This document shows, piece after piece, positions 32,984-41,190 of a stretch of 64,000 nucleotides of DNA. The DNA lies in assembly GCF_002929745.1 (NCBI RefSeq), contig NZ_PJIQ01000009.1, positions 1-64,000 of the forward strand, read 5' to 3'. How positions within the stretch are numbered: the first letter of the stretch is position 1; each line of letters begins with the position of its first letter. The translations under genes were made by a program, and so were the position numbers. Source of the stretch: Arthrobacter sp. B1805 (GTDB taxonomy: Bacteria; Actinomycetota; Actinomycetes; Actinomycetales; Micrococcaceae). The notes beneath the pieces are model-generated. The model saw only the letters and a list, made by a program, of their open reading frames with translations. It was not told where the DNA came from and did not search any database.

Positions 32984-34617
32984 CTTCCATCACCAGTGCG
33001 GCCGTCCACGTGCCGCTGCAGACCACCGAGGTGACGACCGTCGGATCGCCTCTGCTCAACATCGCGATCTTCGGGCTGTTCGTCGCCATCACGCTCGTGA
33101 TCGTCCTTCGGGCCAGCCGCAACAACAAGACGGCCGCCGACTACTACGCAGCCGGTCGCTCGTTCACGGGTGGGCAGAACGGCACGGCCATCGCGGGCGA
33201 CTACCTCTCGGCGGCGTCCTTCCTCGGTATCGTCGGCGCGATCGCGATCAACGGCTACGACGGCTTCCTGTACTCCATCGGCTTCCTCGTCGCATGGCTC
33301 GTGGCCCTTCTCCTGGTTGCGGAGCTGCTGCGCAACACCGGCAAGTTCACGATGGCCGACGTCCTGTCCTTCCGCCTCAAGCAGCGTCCCGTACGCATCG
33401 CGGCGGCCATCACCACGCTCGCCGTCTGCTTCTTCTACCTCCTCGCCCAGATGGCGGGTGCGGGCGGACTCGTCTCGCTCCTGCTGGGCATCAACGACCG
33501 CCTCGGCCAGTCCGTCGTCATCACCGTCGTCGGCGTCCTCATGATCATGTACGTGCTGATCGGCGGCATGAAGGGCACCACCTGGGTGCAGATCATCAAG
33601 GCCTGCCTCCTGATCGCCGGTGCGTTCATCATGACGGTGTGGGTCCTTGCGCTGCACGGCTTCAACCTCTCGACGCTGCTGGGTGCCGCCATCGAGACCT
33701 CCGGCAACGAGGCGATCACGAGCCCGGGCCTGCAGTACGGCCTCAGTGCCATCACACGCCTGGACTTCCTGTCCCTCGCCCTCGCGCTCGTGCTGGGCAC
33801 CGCGGCGCTGCCGCACGTGCTCATGCGCTTCTACACCGTTCCCACGGCCAAGGAGGCCCGACGCTCCGTGGTCTGGGCCATCTGGCTCATCGGTGCCTTC
33901 TACCTCTTCACCCTGGTGCTCGGTTACGGCGCCAGTGCCTTGATAGGTTCGGAGCGCATCCTGGCCGCACCGGGAGGCGTGAACTCGGCTGCACCGCTGC
34001 TGGCCTTCGAGCTGGGCGGATCCATCCTCCTCGGGCTGATCTCGGCCGTAGCGTTCGCCACCATCCTGGCGGTGGTCGCGGGACTGACGATCACGGCCGC
34101 GGCGTCCTTCGCCCACGACATCTATGCGAGCGTGATCCGCAAGGGCAAGGTCAACCCGGACGGCGAGGTGAAGGTCGCACGGCGCACGGTGGTCGTGATC
34201 GGCCTGCTGTCCATCCTCGGCGGCATCGGCGCCCAGGGCCAGAACGTCGCGTTCCTCGTGGCACTCGCCTTCGCGGTCGCGGCCAGCGCGAACCTGCCGA
34301 CGATCCTGTACTCGCTGTTCTGGCGGAAGTTCAACACCCAGGGTGCGGTCTGGAGCATGTACGGCGGACTGGGTTCGGCCATCCTGCTGATCGCCCTCTC
34401 GCCTGTCGTCTCCGGCGGCGAGAAGTCGATGATCCAGGGCGCCGACTTCTCTGTGTTCCCGCTCAGCAACCCGGGCATCGTCTCGATCCCGCTGGCGTTC
34501 TTCCTCGGGTGGCTGGGCACCACGCTCTCTCGCACGAAGGAGGACCCGATGAAGCAGGCCGAGATGGAGGTCCGCTCGCTCACAGGCGTCGGCGCCGAGA
34601 AGGCGACCGACCACTAG
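32980..34617 (+). CDS. actP: Cation/acetate symporter
   Basis: Takes up acetate and short organic acids with a cation. The 545-residue SSS protein has 13 helices and classical ActP sequence: ADYYAAGRSFTGGQNGTAIAGDYLSAASFLG-type opening (seen as GDYLSAASFLGIVGAIAI), AQMAGAGGLVSLLLG, GGMKGTTWVQIIKA and PHVLMRFYTVPTAKEARRSV. It is coupled to DUF485 by a four-base overlap, as yjcH-actP in E. coli. A strong terminator follows. The other symporter in the divergent operon is shorter and only moderately similar, so the two probably differ in substrate or affinity. Confidence 0.93.
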   Translation: MTSITSAAVHVPLQTTEVTTVGSPLLNIAIFGLFVAITLVIVLRASRNNKTAADYYAAGRSFTGGQNGTAIAGDYLSAASFLGIVGAIAINGYDGFLYSIGFLVAWLVALLLVAELLRNTGKFTMADVLSFRLKQRPVRIAAAITTLAVCFFYLLAQMAGAGGLVSLLLGINDRLGQSVVITVVGVLMIMYVLIGGMKGTTWVQIIKACLLIAGAFIMTVWVLALHGFNLSTLLGAAIETSGNEAITSPGLQYGLSAITRLDFLSLALALVLGTAALPHVLMRFYTVPTAKEARRSVVWAIWLIGAFYLFTLVLGYGASALIGSERILAAPGGVNSAAPLLAFELGGSILLGLISAVAFATILAVVAGLTITAAASFAHDIYASVIRKGKVNPDGEVKVARRTVVVIGLLSILGGIGAQGQNVAFLVALAFAVAASANLPTILYSLFWRKFNTQGAVWSMYGGLGSAILLIALSPVVSGGEKSMIQGADFSVFPLSNPGIVSIPLAFFLGWLGTTLSRTKEDPMKQAEMEVRSLTGVGAEKATDH

Positions 34618-34657
34618 GCGTCGTCGACCCCTCCCGACCGCTCCACCCGTTCCACGC

Positions 34658-34695
34658 GCAGAGACCGTCCCACCGACAGGAGGGGCGGTCTCTGC
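34658..34695 (+). terminator. Bidirectional terminator between actP and the TetR gene
   Basis: GCAGAGACCGTCC (34658-34670) and GGGCGGTCTCTGC (34683-34695) form a 13-base-pair stem with one G-T pair and a 12-base loop. It lies between convergent genes and may serve both. Confidence 0.75.
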
Positions 34696-34735
34696 CGTTG
34701 TCCGGTCCTGATCCGGACGGGCCTGCGCGTGTTGG

Positions 34736-35317
34736 TCAGGGACGCGCGTCGAGGAGCCTGAGAACGTTGGTCAGGGCGGCCGGCATGCTCACCGACGGGT
34801 CGTACAGCCACTGGAGCTGGATGCCGTCGAACACGCCGATGATAATGCGGGCCGCGTCCTCCGGACTGATGTCGGAGCGGATCTCCCCGCGGGACTGTGC
34901 AGCGGAGATGTCATTCGCCGTCGTCTCGATGAGCCAGGCATAGCGTTCACGGAAGTAGTCCCGCGCAGCGTGGCCCTGCCGCGTGGCTGTCGCTGACGCC
35001 ACGGCGAAGAGTGCCGTCAGCCCGGGATGTCGCTCATTGTGTGCAGCGATGTCCGGAAGGTCCGCGAGGGACGCCGTCGTGCCGCCGTGCCTGGCGGTGG
35101 TCTGCTCGTCGCGGTCCGCGAGGACGGCCGTGAGCAGGTCCTGCTTCCCGCTGAAGTAGTGGAACAGCGTTGCTTCCTTGATGCCTGCCCGCTCCGCGAC
35201 GAGCTTCAGGGTGGTGCCTTCAAAACCCTCGGCGATGAACACCTCGGCGGCGATCCTCAGCAGCTCGCGTCGTCGCTCGATGCCCTTGGCATAGGTACCC
35301 TGCGCCTTTGTGCCCAT
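34736..35317 (-). CDS. TetR-family transcriptional regulator
   Basis: A 193-residue repressor. The N-terminal helix-turn-helix domain (about residues 10-60) reads RRRELLRIAAEVFIAEGFEG, TLKLVAERAGIKEATLFHYF, SGKQDLL, which is typical. The C-terminal ligand domain is not assignable to a known ligand. The start at ATG 35317 is fixed by a minus-strand leaderless -10 (TACACT). It sits alone between actP and the Lrp gene, converging with actP. Its target is unknown; neighbouring acid-uptake genes are candidates. Confidence 0.88.
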   Translation of the reverse strand: MGTKAQGTYAKGIERRRELLRIAAEVFIAEGFEGTTLKLVAERAGIKEATLFHYFSGKQDLLTAVLADRDEQTTARHGGTTASLADLPDIAAHNERHPGLTALFAVASATATRQGHAARDYFRERYAWLIETTANDISAAQSRGEIRSDISPEDAARIIIGVFDGIQLQWLYDPSVSMPAALTNVLRLLDARP

Positions 35318-35329
35318 GCGTCGAGTGTA
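35318..35329 (-). promoter_or_regulatory. Leaderless promoter of the TetR gene
   Basis: On the minus strand, TACACT (35329-35324) is followed by six bases and the ATG at 35317. Confidence 0.55.
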
Positions 35330-35406
35330 GGGGCAGGCGGCAGGGGGCCGGGGAGTAGGAATCACGTCCCACCGAACCCGGTGTGCCGGCCTCTCTGGCG
35401 GGGAGG

Positions 35407-35883
35407 TCAGGACGCCGTGCGCGGTCCGCGTGCGAGCAGCGGTTCCACGCGGAACGGGATGAGCTCTCCCATCGCGAGAGAGGTATCGCAGCGCTCCACA
35501 CCGTCGCACGCCAGGATCTTGCCGTTGATGCGGAAGAGATCCTCGGCATCCACGGCAACCACGCGGACGAGAATGTCCGCCTGACCCGTCAGTCCGAACG
35601 CCTCGATGACCTCGGGAATGGCGGCGATACTGTGCGTGATGGATGCCAGCTTCTGCTGCTGCACATGGACATGGATGAAGGCCATGAGGGGATAGCCCAG
35701 CGACACGGTGTTGATCCGCCGCTCGAACGAAAGGAATACGGCCTTCTTCTCGAGTTGCGCCATCCTTGCCTGCACCGTGTTCCGGGAGAGTCCCAGCTTC
35801 TGCGCGAGGGCGACGACGGTGCGCCGTGGGTCCTTCGAGATGGCCTGCAGGAGCCGCGTGTCGGTGAGGTCCAGGGGTTGCAT
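35407..35883 (-). CDS. Lrp/AsnC-family transcriptional regulator
   Basis: A 158-residue regulator from ATG 35883. The N-terminal winged HTH has DLTDTRLLQAISKDPRRTVV and LAQKLGLSRNTVQARMAQLE, and the C-terminal RAM (amino-acid-binding) domain has the GLTGQADILVRVVAVDAEDL stretch. It is divergent from the branched-chain keto acid dehydrogenase operon, in the position of BkdR-type regulators, so leucine, isoleucine or valine or their keto acids are the likely effectors. A palindrome with Lrp spacing lies in the intergenic region. Confidence 0.9.
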   Translation of the reverse strand: MQPLDLTDTRLLQAISKDPRRTVVALAQKLGLSRNTVQARMAQLEKKAVFLSFERRINTVSLGYPLMAFIHVHVQQQKLASITHSIAAIPEVIEAFGLTGQADILVRVVAVDAEDLFRINGKILACDGVERCDTSLAMGELIPFRVEPLLARGPRTAS

Positions 35884-35919
35884 AGTGCGCAACGCTAACA
35901 CGGGGACTGTCGTGCGGAT

Positions 35920-35933
35920 AGAGCAAGATGCTC
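35920..35933. promoter_or_regulatory. Candidate Lrp-type operator
   Basis: GAGCAAGATGCTC (35921-35933) is a perfect palindrome with a three-base centre. With the preceding A it has the AG-N9-CT spacing of Lrp sites. It lies 37 bases before the Lrp start and about 135 bases before the E1-alpha gene. Confidence 0.5.
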
Positions 35934-35967
35934 AGTCGAAGAGATAACAGTTGTGCCACCTGCTGCC

Positions 35968-35983
35968 TGTGAGTAGGGTCACA
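35968..35983 (+). promoter_or_regulatory. Perfect CRP/GlxR-like box upstream of the bkd operon
   Basis: TGTGAGTAGGGTCACA has both five-base arms of TGTGA-N6-TCACA intact. It lies 102 bases before the E1-alpha start at 36070. Confidence 0.7.
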
Positions 35984-36069
35984 ACCACTTCGGGTAATGG
36001 CGCCCGGAGCCCTCCCAGCCGTGCGGACAGCCGGCGGAGGGTTGTCTGCGAATGCGAAGGTTGCGTGCA

Positions 36070-37260
36070 ATGGCCCAGGACGAAGCCCGGCCAGGATCGG
36101 GATCAACCAGCGGTGACCACGGCTCCGGACCGGCGTCCGGAACAGTCCATCCGGGCGCGGCCCACGAGGGCGCGGACGAACTCGTCCAGCTCATCGATCC
36201 CCACGGCGTACGCCACGCAGATGTTCGATATGACGAGCTCGTGGCCGATGTCGACGGTCCGGCCCTGCGGCGACTCTACGAGGACATGGTGGTGGTGCGT
36301 CGCATTGATGCGGAGGCGACCGCTCTCCAGCGCCAGGGCGAGCTCGCGCTCTGGCCACCGTTGCTGGGGCAGGAGGCCGCGCAGATCGGGTCCGGTCGCG
36401 CACTGCGGGCCGACGACTTCGTCTTCTCCAGCTACCGCGAGAACGGCGTGGCGTATTGCCGGGGAGTCGATCTGACGGACATCCTCCGGGTCTGGCGCGG
36501 CAACGCCTCGTCCGGATGGGACCCGTACTCCATCAACATGGCGACCCCGCAGGTGATCATCGGAGCCCAGTCGCTGCATGCCACCGGCTACGCCATGGGC
36601 ATCATCCATGACGGCGCGGATTCCGTCGCCGTCGCCTACTTCGGCGACGGAGCAACGAGCCAGGGGGACGTCAACGAAGCGATGGTGTTCGCCGCGAGCT
36701 ACCAGGCGCCCGTCATCTTCTTCTGCCAGAACAACCACTGGGCCATCTCGGAGCCTGTGGGTCTCCAGGCCCACGTGCCGATCGCGCGCCGGGCGCCCGG
36801 TTTCGGCATTCCCTCCGTGCGTGTCGACGGCAATGACGTCCTCGCATGCCTGGCTGTCACGCGTGAGGCCCTCGCCCGTGCGCGCGCAGGTGGCGGTCCC
36901 ACCTTCATCGAGGCCGTGACCTACCGCATGGGCCCGCACACGACGGCGGATGATCCGACCCGCTACCGCGACCCGAACGAGCTCGAGGACTGGGCGGCCC
37001 GGGATCCGCTGGCACGGCTCGCGGCCCTGCTCGATTCCCTCGGCCTGCTCGACGCGGACTACGCCGATTCGGTGAAGGCCAAGGCGGACGCCACCGCCGC
37101 GACACTGCGCGAGGGCTGCCTGGCGATGCCGGAGCCGGCGCCGTCGGACGTCTTCAGGCATGTCTACAGCGAGCCGAACTCCTGGCTCGACCGCCAGCAG
37201 GACCATTACGAACGGTATCTCGCCTCCTTCGCCCAGGCGTCACAGGAAGGGTCCCGCTGA
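36070..37260 (+). CDS. bkdA: Branched-chain 2-oxo acid dehydrogenase E1 component, alpha subunit
   Basis: Thiamine-diphosphate-dependent decarboxylation of branched-chain keto acids, the entry step of leucine, valine and isoleucine breakdown. From ATG 36070 the protein is 396 residues. It carries the E1-alpha core with LWPPLLGQEAAQIGSGRAL, FSSYRENGVAY, and the ThDP motif GDGATSQGDVNEAM ending in CQNNHWAIS (GDG-x26-NN). ATG 36052 is an alternative start, six codons earlier. The first 50 residues are Gly/Ser-rich. Presence beside the leucine operon and the match to M. tuberculosis BkdA (Rv2497c) context favour branched-chain substrates over pyruvate. Confidence 0.9.
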   Translation: MAQDEARPGSGSTSGDHGSGPASGTVHPGAAHEGADELVQLIDPHGVRHADVRYDELVADVDGPALRRLYEDMVVVRRIDAEATALQRQGELALWPPLLGQEAAQIGSGRALRADDFVFSSYRENGVAYCRGVDLTDILRVWRGNASSGWDPYSINMATPQVIIGAQSLHATGYAMGIIHDGADSVAVAYFGDGATSQGDVNEAMVFAASYQAPVIFFCQNNHWAISEPVGLQAHVPIARRAPGFGIPSVRVDGNDVLACLAVTREALARARAGGGPTFIEAVTYRMGPHTTADDPTRYRDPNELEDWAARDPLARLAALLDSLGLLDADYADSVKAKADATAATLREGCLAMPEPAPSDVFRHVYSEPNSWLDRQQDHYERYLASFAQASQEGSR

Positions 37261-38282
37261 TGCCCACGATGACTTTCGGCCGAGCGATCAACGCAGGCCT
37301 TCGCCGCGCGATGGACGACGATCCGAAGGTGGTCCTGATGGGTGAGGACATCGGGAAGCTCGGAGGCGTCTTCCGCATCACGGACGGACTGCAGAAGGAC
37401 TTCGGGGCACACCGCGTGCTGGACACTCCGCTCGCCGAAGCCGGCATCATGGGTACCGCGGTCGGGCTGGCCTACCGCGGCTACCGCCCGGTGGTCGAGA
37501 TCCAGTTCGACGGGTTCATCTACCCGGCCTTCGACCAGATCGTCTGCCAGGTTGCCAAGCTGCACTACCGCACCCAGGGGGCCGTGAAGATGCCCATCAC
37601 CATCCGGGTGCCCTTCGGCGGCGGCATCGGTTCGCCCGAGCACCACTCCGAATCCCCCGAGGCCTACTTCACGCACACCTCAGGCCTGCGCGTGGTGAGT
37701 GTCTCGAACCCGCAGGACGCCTACACCATGATCCAGCAGGCCATCGCGAGCGACGATCCCGTGCTGTACTTCGAGCCCAAGCGCCGCTATCACGTCAAGG
37801 GCGAGGTGGACGAGGCGGCGCCGCCGTCGTCGGCCATGGGTGACGCGCGGGTGGTCGTCGAAGGCACCGACGTCACGCTCGTGGCCTACGGTCCGCTCGT
37901 CTCCACAGCCCGCGACGCCGCCATCGCAGCGTCGGACGACGGCATCTCGGTCGAGGTGATCGATCTCCGCTCCCTCGCGCCGATCGATTTCCGGACGGTC
38001 GAGGCGTCCGTCCGGAGGACGGGCCGGCTCGTCATCACGCACGAGGCCGCCCAGTCCGGCGGTCTCGGCGCGGAGATCGCCGCCAGCATCACGGAGCGGT
38101 GCTTCGACTACCTGGAGCACGCACCCGTGCGCGTCACCGGCTTCGACATCCCCTATCCGTACTCCAAGCTCGAGTTCCATCATCTGCCGGACCTCGACCG
38201 GATCCTCGACGGCGTGGACCGCGTGCTGCGTCGACCGAACTCACTCAGTGCACTCGACGCCGATGCGGCGGTGCAGCGATGA
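37260..38282 (+). CDS. bkdB: Branched-chain 2-oxo acid dehydrogenase E1 component, beta subunit
   Basis: Partner of the alpha subunit. The 340-residue protein has the transketolase pyrimidine-binding domain (RAMDDDPKVVLMGEDIGK; GTAVGLAYRGYRPVVEIQFD; VPFGGGIGSPEHHSESPEA) and a C-terminal transketolase-C domain (VEVIDLRSLAPIDF, RTGRLVITHEAAQSGG). The conserved His-His pair in PEHHSE is expected for the E1-beta active site. Its ATG overlaps the alpha stop by one base, which couples synthesis of the two subunits. Length is normal. Confidence 0.92.
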   Translation: MPTMTFGRAINAGLRRAMDDDPKVVLMGEDIGKLGGVFRITDGLQKDFGAHRVLDTPLAEAGIMGTAVGLAYRGYRPVVEIQFDGFIYPAFDQIVCQVAKLHYRTQGAVKMPITIRVPFGGGIGSPEHHSESPEAYFTHTSGLRVVSVSNPQDAYTMIQQAIASDDPVLYFEPKRRYHVKGEVDEAAPPSSAMGDARVVVEGTDVTLVAYGPLVSTARDAAIAASDDGISVEVIDLRSLAPIDFRTVEASVRRTGRLVITHEAAQSGGLGAEIAASITERCFDYLEHAPVRVTGFDIPYPYSKLEFHHLPDLDRILDGVDRVLRRPNSLSALDADAAVQR

Positions 38283-39823
38283 GTGCCTCGACGGACGCTA
38301 TGACGGGTGTGGTGACAGGCGCCGGAGCGGCCGGAGCGACGAAGGGACCGGCCGTTCCGGTCCGCGAATTCCGCCTACCCGACCTCGGGGAGGGACTGAC
38401 GGAGTCCGAGATCGTCCGGTGGCACATCGCCGAGGGCGACACCGTCGTGCTCAACCAGATCATCGCCGACGTCGAGACCGCCAAGGCCGTCGTGGAGTTG
38501 CCGTCCCCGTATGCCGGGAAGGTGGTGCGCCTGCACGTGGCGGCAGGGACCGTGGTCGACGTCGGGTCGCCGATCGTCTCGTTCGACGTCGCCGGGGACG
38601 TCGACGGTGCGGTACCTGGTCCGCATCCGGTCGCGGGCGTCGGTCCTGTTCCGCCGTCGGGTGCACGCGGCGGAGAAGTGCCTGCGAGGCGCGAGCCGAA
38701 CCTCGTGGGGTACGGGGCGGCTGTGGAGCAGGGCGGGCGTCCTCAGCGACGGAGCCGTACGATCGCGTCCATCGCGTCCGCCCAGCTGCCCGAGCGGGTG
38801 CAGTGCCAGGCGCACGCGCCGTCGTCGTCCGCGCCGGGGCAGCAGGAGCGCGGTCGACGGAACGGAGAGCGGCCACGGTCCACTCCGCCGGTCCGGAAGC
38901 TCGCGCGCGATCTCGGCATCTCCCTCGACGTGCTCACCGGCAGCGGTCCAGGTTCCCTGATCAAGCGCGCCGACGTGCTCGCTGCGTACCAGGGCACGGC
39001 CGGTGGACCGGAAGCCCCGACGCTGGCAGGTTCCGCGACCATCCCGTCAGCCATGTCGAGCGACCCTGCAGTCGCCGGGCTACCGACAGCGCCGCCACCT
39101 CCACAGGCCGGGCGGTCGTCACCGGGCGTGACGCGCACCCCGATCAAGGGGATGCGGAAGCACACGGCGGCAGCTATGGTCGCCAGTGCCTTCACGGCAC
39201 CGCACGTGACCGAGTTCCTGACCATCGACGTCACGCCGACCATGGACCTGCTCGCCGAACTGAGATCGAGCAGGGCATTCGAGGGGACGAGGATCACGCT
39301 CCTCGCCATCGTGTCGAAGGCGGTGTGCATCGCCGTTGCGCGGAACCCCACGCTCAACTCGTCGTGGGACGAGGAGTCGCAGGAGATCGTGCAGTACCCG
39401 TACGTGAACCTGGGCATCGCGGCGGCGACACCGCGCGGACTGCTCGTGCCGAACATCGCATCGGCCCACGCCATGACGCTGACGGACCTCGCGGTGGCTC
39501 TACGCTCGCTGACCGAGACGGCGCGTGCCGGCAGGACGCCTCCCGCCGATCTTGCGGGTGGGACGATCTCGATCACCAACATCGGCACCTTCGGAATCGA
39601 TGCCGGTACGCCGATCCTCAATCCCGGCGAGGCCGCGATCCTCGCCATGGGAGCCGTGCGGAGGACGCCGTGGGAGTACCAGGGGGCTGTCGCCCTCCGG
39701 TCCGTCCTGACGCTCAGCCTGTCCTTCGACCACCGTCTCGTCGACGGCGAGCAGGGGTCACGTTTCCTGGCCGACGTCGGCACCATCCTGCGGAACCCGG
39801 CGATGGTGCTGGCGATGGTCTGA
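38279..39823 (+). CDS. bkdC: Branched-chain 2-oxo acid dehydrogenase E2 (dihydrolipoamide acyltransferase)
   Basis: Transfers the acyl group from lipoate to CoA. The 514-residue protein has one N-terminal lipoyl domain with the lipoylated Lys69 in DVETAKAVVEL, a long Pro/Arg/Gly-rich linker (about residues 105-200), the peripheral-subunit-binding domain (VRKLARDLGISLDVLTGSGP, about 203-240), a second flexible linker, and the acyltransferase domain with catalytic His485 in FDHRLVDGEQ. It overlaps the E1-beta gene by four bases (ATGA). No E3 (lipoamide dehydrogenase) gene is nearby, so E3 must come from elsewhere in the genome. Confidence 0.92.
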   Translation: MSASTDAMTGVVTGAGAAGATKGPAVPVREFRLPDLGEGLTESEIVRWHIAEGDTVVLNQIIADVETAKAVVELPSPYAGKVVRLHVAAGTVVDVGSPIVSFDVAGDVDGAVPGPHPVAGVGPVPPSGARGGEVPARREPNLVGYGAAVEQGGRPQRRSRTIASIASAQLPERVQCQAHAPSSSAPGQQERGRRNGERPRSTPPVRKLARDLGISLDVLTGSGPGSLIKRADVLAAYQGTAGGPEAPTLAGSATIPSAMSSDPAVAGLPTAPPPPQAGRSSPGVTRTPIKGMRKHTAAAMVASAFTAPHVTEFLTIDVTPTMDLLAELRSSRAFEGTRITLLAIVSKAVCIAVARNPTLNSSWDEESQEIVQYPYVNLGIAAATPRGLLVPNIASAHAMTLTDLAVALRSLTETARAGRTPPADLAGGTISITNIGTFGIDAGTPILNPGEAAILAMGAVRRTPWEYQGAVALRSVLTLSLSFDHRLVDGEQGSRFLADVGTILRNPAMVLAMV

Positions 39824-39879
39824 AGGCGCAGCACGCCGCCGCACGAGCGGGTGGGCGCTTCCGCATCGTGCGGGAGTGC

Positions 39880-40347
39880 CTACGGCAGTTCGAGGATGAG
39901 TTCCCGGACGACCGCACCCCGTGCAGGTGCAAATCCCTGCGTCTCACCGACCTTCCGGAAGCCCCAGCGCTCGAGGATACGGATCGAGCTCACATTGTCG
40001 GCGACCGCCCGCGCTCGGATCGGCCGCTGGGTCACCTCGTTGAGGAACTGCCCGACCGCGGCCGTGGTGATGCCCTGGCCCCAGCGCGAGCGGTCGATCC
40101 AGTAGCTGATCTCGGGGGTCTCGTCATCGTTGTACGCCAGTATGCTGCCGACGACGTCGCCGTCGGAGAGGATGGTGCGCACCGTGATCCTGCTGTCATT
40201 GAGGATGTCCTGCCAGTGGTGGTCGAAGACTCCACGGTCCGACGGGTTCTTCGCGCCGAACGCGGCCATGTGGTTGGCGCTGGGGTCCAGCTGGTGCGAG
40301 AAGAACTCGTCGAGGTCGGAAGCTTCAACGGGACGTAGCGTGATCAC
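39880..40347 (-). CDS. GNAT-family N-acetyltransferase, RimJ/RimL-like
   Basis: A 155-residue single-domain acetyltransferase. The acetyl-CoA site is SRWGQGITTAAVGQFL (R-x-x-Q/G-x-G type) and the C-terminal part ADNVSSIRILERWGFRKVGE is typical of the Acetyltransf_3 group that acts on protein N-termini or small molecules. It converges with the bkd operon and is 111 bases downstream of the TetR gene on the same strand. It has no clear link to branched-chain metabolism. Confidence 0.85.
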   Translation of the reverse strand: MITLRPVEASDLDEFFSHQLDPSANHMAAFGAKNPSDRGVFDHHWQDILNDSRITVRTILSDGDVVGSILAYNDDETPEISYWIDRSRWGQGITTAAVGQFLNEVTQRPIRARAVADNVSSIRILERWGFRKVGETQGFAPARGAVVRELILELP

Positions 40348-40458
40348 AGCGGTACTTTCAGTCGGTGGAGTGGCCGGGCGGTCGGCGAGGCCGGAACTTC
40401 TCGTGGGTTCAGCGTACTAGGCAGCCAGGCCTCCCCGGAGGCAGGCCGCGCGCGGGGG

Positions 40459-41070
40459 TCATACGGTCAGTGCAGCCCAAGCCATGTCCTGCAGGAGATC
40501 CCGGAGCTGCGCCAGTTCCCGTCCCGACCCGGTGCCGTGCGCGGTGTGCGGGGTCGAGTTGATGAGGCCGAACACTGCATGCACTTTGCGCCGCAGGAGG
40601 GAACGGTCGGCGTCGGGCAGGTGGTCGGCGAGCTGGTCCACCCATACCTGGACGTAACTGCGCTGCAGCGAACGCACCGTTCGTTCGTCGTCGTGCGGCA
40701 GGGATGCCAGGTCACGATCCTGCACGCGGATGACGTCGGCGTTGTTCAGGGCGAACTCCACCTGGAAGCGGATGAGCGCCCGAAGCGCGTCCTCGGGGGA
40801 GGAGGCGTCGGCGGCTACGCTCCTCCCACCAACGAGCAGGTCCTCACTGACCCCCGTGAGGAGGGCGGAAAGCACCGACGGCTTGCCGGTGAAGTGGCGG
40901 TAGACAGCCGGTCCGCTGACCCCGGCAGCGGCGCCGAGGTCCTCGATGGACACCCCGTTGTACCCGCGGTCGGCGAACAGCTGGGCCGCAGCGTCGAGGA
41001 GTGCCGCGCGCCGGCTGGCCTTCGCGAGGCTTCGGCCGGTCACGCGGTCTTCCGTGGGCGGTGCCTCCAT
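40459..41070 (-). CDS. TetR-family repressor, positional counterpart of M. tuberculosis BkaR
   Basis: A 203-residue regulator from ATG 41070, which has GAGGA at a good distance; a longer frame from 41136 would run through the operator and is rejected. The HTH domain reads LLDAAAQLFADRGYNGVSIE, DLGAAAGVSGPAVYRHFTGK. The C-terminal domain ends in EL-x-LRDLLQDMAWAAL-type helices. It is divergent from the leucine operon with two operator copies between the genes. In M. tuberculosis the TetR gene Rv2506 (BkaR) represses the same gene set, so this is probably the local repressor and may respond to a branched acyl-CoA. Confidence 0.9.
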   Translation of the reverse strand: MEAPPTEDRVTGRSLAKASRRAALLDAAAQLFADRGYNGVSIEDLGAAAGVSGPAVYRHFTGKPSVLSALLTGVSEDLLVGGRSVAADASSPEDALRALIRFQVEFALNNADVIRVQDRDLASLPHDDERTVRSLQRSYVQVWVDQLADHLPDADRSLLRRKVHAVFGLINSTPHTAHGTGSGRELAQLRDLLQDMAWAALTV

Positions 41071-41113
41071 GCAGGTCCTCGTCGTCGGCAGGGGAGTGAT
41101 CCCCTCATTCTGA

Positions 41114-41142
41114 TGGACATCCAGGTTAATGACCACTAACCT
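41114..41142 (+). promoter_or_regulatory. Promoter of the leucine-degradation operon
   Basis: TGGACA (41114-41119), 17 bases, TAACCT (41137-41142). Spacing is ideal. Operator 1 covers the spacer and half the -10; operator 2 lies over the start site. Confidence 0.65.
41125..41140. promoter_or_regulatory. TetR operator 1 (GTTAA-N6-CTAAC)
   Basis: GTTAATGACCACTAAC, with outer bases AGG and CCT extending the symmetry. It overlaps the operon promoter between -35 and -10. Confidence 0.75.
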
Positions 41143-41149
41143 GAGTTCA

Positions 41150-41165
41150 GTTAACGATCGCTAAC
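41150..41165. promoter_or_regulatory. TetR operator 2 (GTTAA-N6-CTAAC)
   Basis: GTTAACGATCGCTAAC, symmetric except for one pair. It is centred 25 bases after operator 1, near two and a half helical turns, and just downstream of the expected start site. Confidence 0.75.
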
Positions 41166-41190
41166 CGATCAGTGCTTGAGGAAGTAGTCG

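Noticed and set aside
32881-34614. Long antisense frame over actP
   Set aside because: Composition is Asp/Arg/Gly/His-rich shadow; actP is certain on the other strand.
41071-41136. Longer start (41136) for the BkaR-like TetR
   Set aside because: It would place coding sequence over operator 1, and ATG 41070 has a good GAGGA ribosome-binding site.
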